36,513 nucleotides of DNA from Candidatus Parepulonipiscium sp. PG-Nuni2H_MBin01 (lineage in GTDB: Bacteria > Bacillota > Clostridia > Lachnospirales > Cellulosilyticaceae). Within the stretch, counting starts at the first letter, position 1. Every line of letters begins with the position of its first letter. Below are positions 31,077 through 36,513 of this stretch, one piece after another. Below the pieces are notes generated by a model. It searched no databases. It was not told where the DNA came from and worked only from the letters and a program-made list of their open reading frames with translations. Position numbers and translations under genes: made by a program. The DNA lies in the NCBI GenBank assembly GCA_001994995.1, contig MDJM01000045.1:1-36513 (forward strand), given 5' to 3'.

Positions 31077-33713
31077 ATGTTAGATAAAGTATATGACCCT
31101 AGTTTGGTCGAAGAAAAACTGTATAAAAGATGGATAGAGAAAGGTTATTTTCATGCTGAGGTTGATAAATCTAAGAAGCCTTTTACAATTATGATGCCAC
31201 CTCCAAATATTACTGGAGAGCTTCATATGGGACATGCGCTTGATAATACTTTACAGGATATTTTAATAAGGTATAAGAGGATGCAAGGTTATAATGCTTT
31301 ATGGATGCCAGGAACTGATCATGCTAGTATTGCTACTGAGGTTAAAATTGTAAATCGTTTGTTAGAACAAGGGATAACAAAAGCTGATTTAACTAGAGAA
31401 GAGTTTTTAAAGCATGCTTGGCAGTGGAAAGAGGAGTTTGGAGGTACAATTACTTCGCAGTTAAGAAAAATTGGTACGTCATGTGATTGGGAGCGCGAAC
31501 GCTTCACTATGGATGAAGGTTTGTCTAAAGCTGTTAACGAAGTTTTTATTAGATTATATGAAAAAGGATATATATATAAAGGTGCACGTATTATTAATTG
31601 GTGTCCTGTATGCGAAACTAGTATTTCAGACGCTGAAGTTGTGCATGTGGAACAGCAAGGTAATTTTTATCATTTAAAATATCCAATTGTTAATTCTGAG
31701 GAATATGTACAACTAGCAACTACTAGGCCTGAAACTATGTTAGGAGATACTGCTATTGCTGTAAATCCTAATGATGATAGGTATAAACATTTAGTTGGAA
31801 AAAAAGTTATGTTACCCCTTACTGATAGGGAAATACCTATAATAGCTGATGAATATGTAGATATGGAATTTGGCACAGGGGTTGTAAAAATTACTCCATC
31901 ACATGACCCTAATGATTTTGAAGTAGGGCAAAGGCACAATCTAGCGCAAATATGTGTTATGAACGATGATGGAACGATGAATGATTTAGCAGGGGTTTAT
32001 AAAGGTTTAACTAAAGAAGAAGCAAGAGCTAAAATTATAAAAGATTTACAATCAATAGGATGTCTTATTAAAATTGAACCACATGCTCATAATGTTGGTA
32101 CTCATGACCGTTGCAACCATGTAATTGAACCTATGATTAAAGAACAATGGTTTGTGAGAATGGAGGAGATGGCAAAACCTGCAATCGAAGCTTTGAAGAA
32201 ACAGGAGCTTAATTTTATACCAGAAAGGTTTGGAAACACTTATTTAAGGTGGCTTGAAAATATAAGAGATTGGTGTATTTCTAGACAATTATGGTGGGGT
32301 CATCGTATTCCAGCGTATTATTGTAGTGGTTGTAATAAAGTTGTTGTAGCAAGGACTAAGCCAACTTCTTGTGATTGTTGTACTGATGCTGAGTTTGTGC
32401 AAGATGAGGATTCGTTAGACACTTGGTTTAGTTCTGCACTATGGCCATTTTCTACACTTGGTTGGCCTGATAATACTGAGGAATTAAAGTATTTCTATCC
32501 TACAAATGTTTTAGTTACAGGGTATGATATAATATTTTTCTGGGTGGTAAGAATGGTGTTTTCGGGTATTGAACAACTTGGTGAGATTCCATTTAAAGAT
32601 GTTTTAATTCATGGGCTAATTCGTGATAGCGAAGGTAGGAAGATGAGCAAATCTTTAGGTAATGGAATTGATCCACTTAAGGTGATTAACGAGTATGGCG
32701 CTGATGCACTTAGATTGACTTTGATTACAGGTAATGCACCAGGTAATGATATGAGATTTTATTTTGAGAGAGTAGAAAATAATCGTAACTTCAGTAATAA
32801 ACTATGGAATGCAACTAGATTTATTTTGATGAACTGTGAAGGGGAAGATGTTAGTCTTGATAAATTTCCTAATAATTTAACTGCCCCTGATAAGTGGATA
32901 TTATCAAAAGTAAATAAATTAGCTCTAGAAGTTACTGAAAATATGGATAAATATGAATTGGGCTTAGCAGTACAAAAAGTATATGATTTTGCTTGGGAAG
33001 AATTTTGTGATTGGTACATTGAGATGGTTAAACCTCGTTTGTACAATAAAGATGATAACACTAGAGGGGCAGCATTATTTACACTAAAAACAGTAATGAT
33101 AAATATATTAAAACTGCTTCATCCATTTATTCCATTTATAACTGAAGAGATATTTATGGGGCTGCAAGATACAGAAGAAAGCATAGTTGTATCAAGTTGG
33201 CCAAATTTTAATAATGATTGGAACTTTGAAACTGAAGAAGAAGAAATTGAGTTATTAAAAACTGCTATAAGGCAAATTCGTAATATTAGGCGTGATATGA
33301 ACGTGCCACCTTCTAGAAAAGCAAAAGTATTTGTGGTATCAGAGCAAGAACAAGTGAGAGATATATTTATTAGAGGAACAGTATTTTTCGCTACACTTGG
33401 ATTTGCCTCAGAAGTATTAGTGCAAAAAGATAAAGCAGGTATTGCGGACGATGCATTATCAACAATAATACCAAATGCATTAATATTTATTCCATTAACA
33501 GAACTTGTTGACATTGCTAAGGAACGGGATAGATTATCTAAAGAAAGAGATAAATATGAAGCTGAGATTAAACGTGTTGATCAGAAGTTAGCAAATCAAG
33601 GATTTGTGGCTAAAGCGCCAGCTAGTTTAATTGAAACGGAGAAGGCTAAAAAAGATAAATTTGTAATTATGTTAAATGAAATTAATGAGCGCATAAAATC
33701 TTTAGGTGCTTAG
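31077..33713 (+). CDS. valS: Valyl-tRNA synthetase
   Basis: 878 residues, normal length. A class I synthetase that charges tRNA-Val with valine and edits threonine. Motifs seen: PPPNITGELHMGHALDN with HMGH at 50-53, KMSKS at about 522-526 in GRKMSKSLGNG, the CP1 editing insert (ATTRPETMLGDTAIAVNP), two zinc-ribbon-like Cys clusters (CPVCETS; CSGCNK...CDCC), and a C-terminal coiled-coil arm (KERDRLSKERDKYEAEI...). No T-box leader is visible upstream, because the gene follows the small membrane frame by 9 bp; TAAGGAGAG serves as ribosome binding site. Confidence 0.98.
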   Translation: MLDKVYDPSLVEEKLYKRWIEKGYFHAEVDKSKKPFTIMMPPPNITGELHMGHALDNTLQDILIRYKRMQGYNALWMPGTDHASIATEVKIVNRLLEQGITKADLTREEFLKHAWQWKEEFGGTITSQLRKIGTSCDWERERFTMDEGLSKAVNEVFIRLYEKGYIYKGARIINWCPVCETSISDAEVVHVEQQGNFYHLKYPIVNSEEYVQLATTRPETMLGDTAIAVNPNDDRYKHLVGKKVMLPLTDREIPIIADEYVDMEFGTGVVKITPSHDPNDFEVGQRHNLAQICVMNDDGTMNDLAGVYKGLTKEEARAKIIKDLQSIGCLIKIEPHAHNVGTHDRCNHVIEPMIKEQWFVRMEEMAKPAIEALKKQELNFIPERFGNTYLRWLENIRDWCISRQLWWGHRIPAYYCSGCNKVVVARTKPTSCDCCTDAEFVQDEDSLDTWFSSALWPFSTLGWPDNTEELKYFYPTNVLVTGYDIIFFWVVRMVFSGIEQLGEIPFKDVLIHGLIRDSEGRKMSKSLGNGIDPLKVINEYGADALRLTLITGNAPGNDMRFYFERVENNRNFSNKLWNATRFILMNCEGEDVSLDKFPNNLTAPDKWILSKVNKLALEVTENMDKYELGLAVQKVYDFAWEEFCDWYIEMVKPRLYNKDDNTRGAALFTLKTVMINILKLLHPFIPFITEEIFMGLQDTEESIVVSSWPNFNNDWNFETEEEEIELLKTAIRQIRNIRRDMNVPPSRKAKVFVVSEQEQVRDIFIRGTVFFATLGFASEVLVQKDKAGIADDALSTIIPNALIFIPLTELVDIAKERDRLSKERDKYEAEIKRVDQKLANQGFVAKAPASLIETEKAKKDKFVIMLNEINERIKSLGA

Positions 33714-33716
33714 CAG

Positions 33717-33750
33717 AAAAGCCCCATAAGTTCGCTTATAGGGCTTTTTG
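33717..33750 (+). terminator. Intrinsic terminator after valS
   Basis: A stem of AAAAGCCCCATAAG with CTTATAGGGCTTTT (one C-A mismatch) closes on a TTCG tetraloop (33731-33734), followed by T. Confidence 0.88.
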
Positions 33751-33820
33751 TATATAAATAGGCATTAAAAGCACAGTTTAAGCATATAATGTACAAGCAT
33801 TTAGTAAAAGGGGGAAAAAT

Positions 33821-36513
33821 ATGAGAAGAAACAGTAGACGTTCAAGTCGGAGACGTTCGAGTAGCAGAAGGGGTAGTAAACCTGAAAGATACCAGAATAG
33901 ATATAGTAGAGCTGATAAAAAACCCAGTTCTGGACCATTTAATGGATTATTACTTATGTTTATGTTAGTTGGAGGTATGTATTATATAAATGTTGAAAAA
34001 GCAAATGAATTTCTAGCCACATATATGCCAGCTAACTTATTTGTTACTGCGTCAGCTTGGGTAGATAAACTTTTGATGAAATCACCCTCAGAAACGGAGC
34101 CATCTTTATTAACTTATTATACAATGCCTTGTTTAGAGGCTAATGTGGCAAAAACAATAGCAACTACGTTGTATCCAGAAGAAGCTATACAAGAGTTACC
34201 TAATGATGCATGGTATAGTAAGTATTATAGAGCATTGCAAAGTGATACAAGATTTAGTTATTTGATTGAAGAAAATTCTGATAAAATTTTAAGTGATGAA
34301 TTACTAACATTAATCCTAAAAGAAATTTTAGGCGAAGGATATGTAATACAAACTGGTAGTGGAATATCATTTGAGCAGTTTTTAGATATGTATATTATGA
34401 GTCTTAATGCAATTGGAGAAGGAGACAAAATAAAACTTACTACATTAAGTATTGTAAGTACACCTGCTAATAACAGTGGATTATTATCTTGGAACGTACT
34501 TACTAATGATGGGGTATATAATTTTGAAGGTTTAATTTTAGATCCATTTGTTGATTATACGTTAGAAGTGGCAATTGCTGGTGATGATATAATTGGGATT
34601 ACAAACACTATAGATTCAAAGAGTACATTAGAGCAGTGTTATATAGTAAATGTAGGAACTGATACTGCTATAGTTCGAGTGGGTGAAAAAGAAGTCACTT
34701 ATAAACATTCTGGCTTGCAAAAAAGCGATGAAGGTTCACTTATGACATTAATAGTACAAGCTGGTACTATTCTTGATTTTATAACGTATATGGAGACAGC
34801 AGGAGATATTGTATTAAGAATTACTAATGATTATATTGAATTTGAAGAAGTAGGGAAATTTACATATGATAATGTTGCAGTCTATGACCAAACGTATGGT
34901 GGAGATTGGACAAATATATCACAAGTGGCTTCAGGTAGCCGTGTTGAATATGTTATGAACCATAATAACGAAGTAACATCGTTGAAAATTTTATCTAGAC
35001 CAGATGAAGATGATGTTAGAGTAGTTATTACAGAAGATGGTTTGGGAGATTATATTCATAGCACTGTAAGTTTGGATTTACCGAGTGATGCAACAATTTA
35101 CTATAACGAACAATTTATGAGTGTGGGGTCATCATCTTGGAATAGTGAGGATTTTGATTGGGAAATTGGAGATAAAGTTATTATTAGTGCTGATGCAGAT
35201 ATTACAATTACTTCAATAACAAGACAAAGTATTAACCCAAGTTATGTTGGAACTTTAGAAATATACAAAGAAGCAAATGGCTATACAGTTGTAAATGAGG
35301 TTGATATGAATAACTACCTAGCACGAGTTATAACTAGTGAGATGCCTACAGCTTATGGTCTTGAAGCATGTAAAGTACAAGCTATTTCAGCTAGGAGTTA
35401 TGCTATTGTAACACAACGTACTTCAAAGTTTATGCAATATGGTGCACAAGTTGATGATACGGTTGCGAGTCAAGTTTATAATAATGTTCCTATGGATAGT
35501 ATATCATATGAAGCAGCAACTAGTACTGATAGTATTGTTCTAAAGTATGATGGAAATGTAATAAGTGGAAACTTTTTCTCAACTTCTGCTGGATATACTG
35601 CTAACTTTGGGGAAGTATGGGCAACAGGCGAAATTTTTCCGTCTAATACTCCTGTATACTTATCTTCAAGGCAACAATATTTAGGAGATAGAGTTGTAAC
35701 TGATATTAGTAACGAAGAGGATGCTTATACATTTTTCACTATGGCACCAGATGAAATTAATGCTTTTGATAACCATGCACCGTGGTTTAGGTGGGAACTT
35801 ACTTATTCTGGTGAGCAACTCTCACAAATTATTAATAGTAATATAGAACGAATGAGTATGTTATATAGTAATTTAGTTAAAGTACTTTATAATAATACGT
35901 GGCAAGCGGCAGTTATATCTAGCATTGGGGATATTCAAGATATTGAGGTAAAACAGCGTGGTGAAGGTGGAAATATAATGTCTCTGATTATTATTGGGGA
36001 ATCTGATACAATCCAAGTAGAATCAGAATATTTAATTCGTACAATACTAGCACCGGCTTACTCCAGTACTCCTTTAAATATTTCGCGTGGAGATGGAAGT
36101 ACCCACCAAACTACTACACTACTGCCAAGTGCGTTTTTTTCAATGGATGTTAGTTATAATGACAAGGGTGAAATTGAAGAGTTAACCTTATACGGTGGTG
36201 GAAATGGTCATGGTGTTGGTATGAGTCAAGAAGGTGTAAAAGGTATGGTGGATAGAGGTTACACTTATAAACAGATAATAGAGCATTATTATCAAGATGA
36301 AGATGGTAAGTGGATACCTCTTGTAGCTGGGTACTATAACGGTGAGAATGAGTGGACAAAGCTTCCAGGATATTATGATAATGATAAGCTAAGAAATGAA
36401 GATAATATAGAATCAGCTGGTAGCAATACTACTGAATATGTGGTTGAGTTTATGCCTGTTGCTACTAACGAAGATGGAAAGTATATAGATGAAGATGGAG
36501 AAGAAATAGAAGA
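33821..36513 (+). CDS. Very long SpoIID/LytB-domain protein (3' end cut)
   Basis: At least 897 residues; the frame is open to the window edge. ATG 33821 has AAAGGGGGAAA upstream. The first about 35 residues are Arg/Ser-rich (RRNSRRSSRRRSSSRRG), then one membrane segment (about 45-65, GLLLMFMLVGGMYYINV), then about 400 residues of unrecognised, beta-rich extracellular sequence. The SpoIID/LytB domain lies at about 465-825: ITSEMPTAYGLEACKVQAISARSYAI, with the likely catalytic E507 in SEMP, and GGNGHGVGMSQEGVKGM near residue 797, ending EHYYQ. Such proteins are lytic transglycosylases or amidase enhancers; SpoIID works on the forespore septum. B. subtilis SpoIID is only about 340 residues, so this is an enlarged relative. 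Confidence 0.85.
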   Translation, partial: MRRNSRRSSRRRSSSRRGSKPERYQNRYSRADKKPSSGPFNGLLLMFMLVGGMYYINVEKANEFLATYMPANLFVTASAWVDKLLMKSPSETEPSLLTYYTMPCLEANVAKTIATTLYPEEAIQELPNDAWYSKYYRALQSDTRFSYLIEENSDKILSDELLTLILKEILGEGYVIQTGSGISFEQFLDMYIMSLNAIGEGDKIKLTTLSIVSTPANNSGLLSWNVLTNDGVYNFEGLILDPFVDYTLEVAIAGDDIIGITNTIDSKSTLEQCYIVNVGTDTAIVRVGEKEVTYKHSGLQKSDEGSLMTLIVQAGTILDFITYMETAGDIVLRITNDYIEFEEVGKFTYDNVAVYDQTYGGDWTNISQVASGSRVEYVMNHNNEVTSLKILSRPDEDDVRVVITEDGLGDYIHSTVSLDLPSDATIYYNEQFMSVGSSSWNSEDFDWEIGDKVIISADADITITSITRQSINPSYVGTLEIYKEANGYTVVNEVDMNNYLARVITSEMPTAYGLEACKVQAISARSYAIVTQRTSKFMQYGAQVDDTVASQVYNNVPMDSISYEAATSTDSIVLKYDGNVISGNFFSTSAGYTANFGEVWATGEIFPSNTPVYLSSRQQYLGDRVVTDISNEEDAYTFFTMAPDEINAFDNHAPWFRWELTYSGEQLSQIINSNIERMSMLYSNLVKVLYNNTWQAAVISSIGDIQDIEVKQRGEGGNIMSLIIIGESDTIQVESEYLIRTILAPAYSSTPLNISRGDGSTHQTTTLLPSAFFSMDVSYNDKGEIEELTLYGGGNGHGVGMSQEGVKGMVDRGYTYKQIIEHYYQDEDGKWIPLVAGYYNGENEWTKLPGYYDNDKLRNEDNIESAGSNTTEYVVEFMPVATNEDGKYIDEDGEEIE

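Overview
This window is AT-rich with strong GGAGG-type ribosome binding sites and compact operons. The gene set (scpA-scpB, a DacF-type carboxypeptidase, CvfB, WalJ-type hydrolase, TcyP-type cystine carrier, a SpoIID/LytB-domain protein) points to a low-GC, probably spore-forming Clostridia bacterium, plausibly of the Lachnospiraceae or a relative. That placement is inference from gene content; there is no rRNA here.

Left end (1-2870): the tail of a PrpF-type isomerase gene, then GntR/FCD and LysR regulators on +, and a WalJ-type metallo-hydrolase on -. From 3098 to 8502 a leftward pyrimidine/arginine operon runs pyrF-carA-carB. It has a good promoter and a leader in which an anti-antiterminator, an antiterminator and an intrinsic terminator can be drawn as competing hairpins.

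Middle (8508-17069): an unusual leftward cluster. It holds a DnaD-like replication protein built from three families of internal repeats, a ribbon-helix-helix/coiled-coil protein, an EF-G/TetM-like GTPase fused to a YacP/Rae1-like NYN endonuclease, a 49-residue exported peptide, a one-TM protein, and a soluble ParB-like/BMP fusion. Upstream of the replication-like gene a divergent promoter and a strong terminator bracket about 310 nt with no convincing gene, a candidate small RNA.

From 17250 to 24914: an FAH-family enzyme, endonuclease V, a small membrane/coiled-coil protein, a MarR regulator facing a TcyP-type cystine carrier (their promoters share an almost identical 16-bp site), two small membrane proteins, a CorA-type channel and CvfB.

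Right end (24968-36513): a mostly conserved housekeeping run on +: scpA, scpB, D-Ala-D-Ala carboxypeptidase, RluB-type pseudouridine synthase, a four-S1-domain protein, a coiled-coil membrane protein, a 66-codon two-TM frame with no standard start codon, valS, and a very long SpoIID/LytB-domain protein cut by the window edge.

The observations most worth following are the GTPase-NYN fusion, the ParB-BMP fusion, the pyrF leader, the shared MarR/TcyP operator and the unannotated transcript at 16759-17069.
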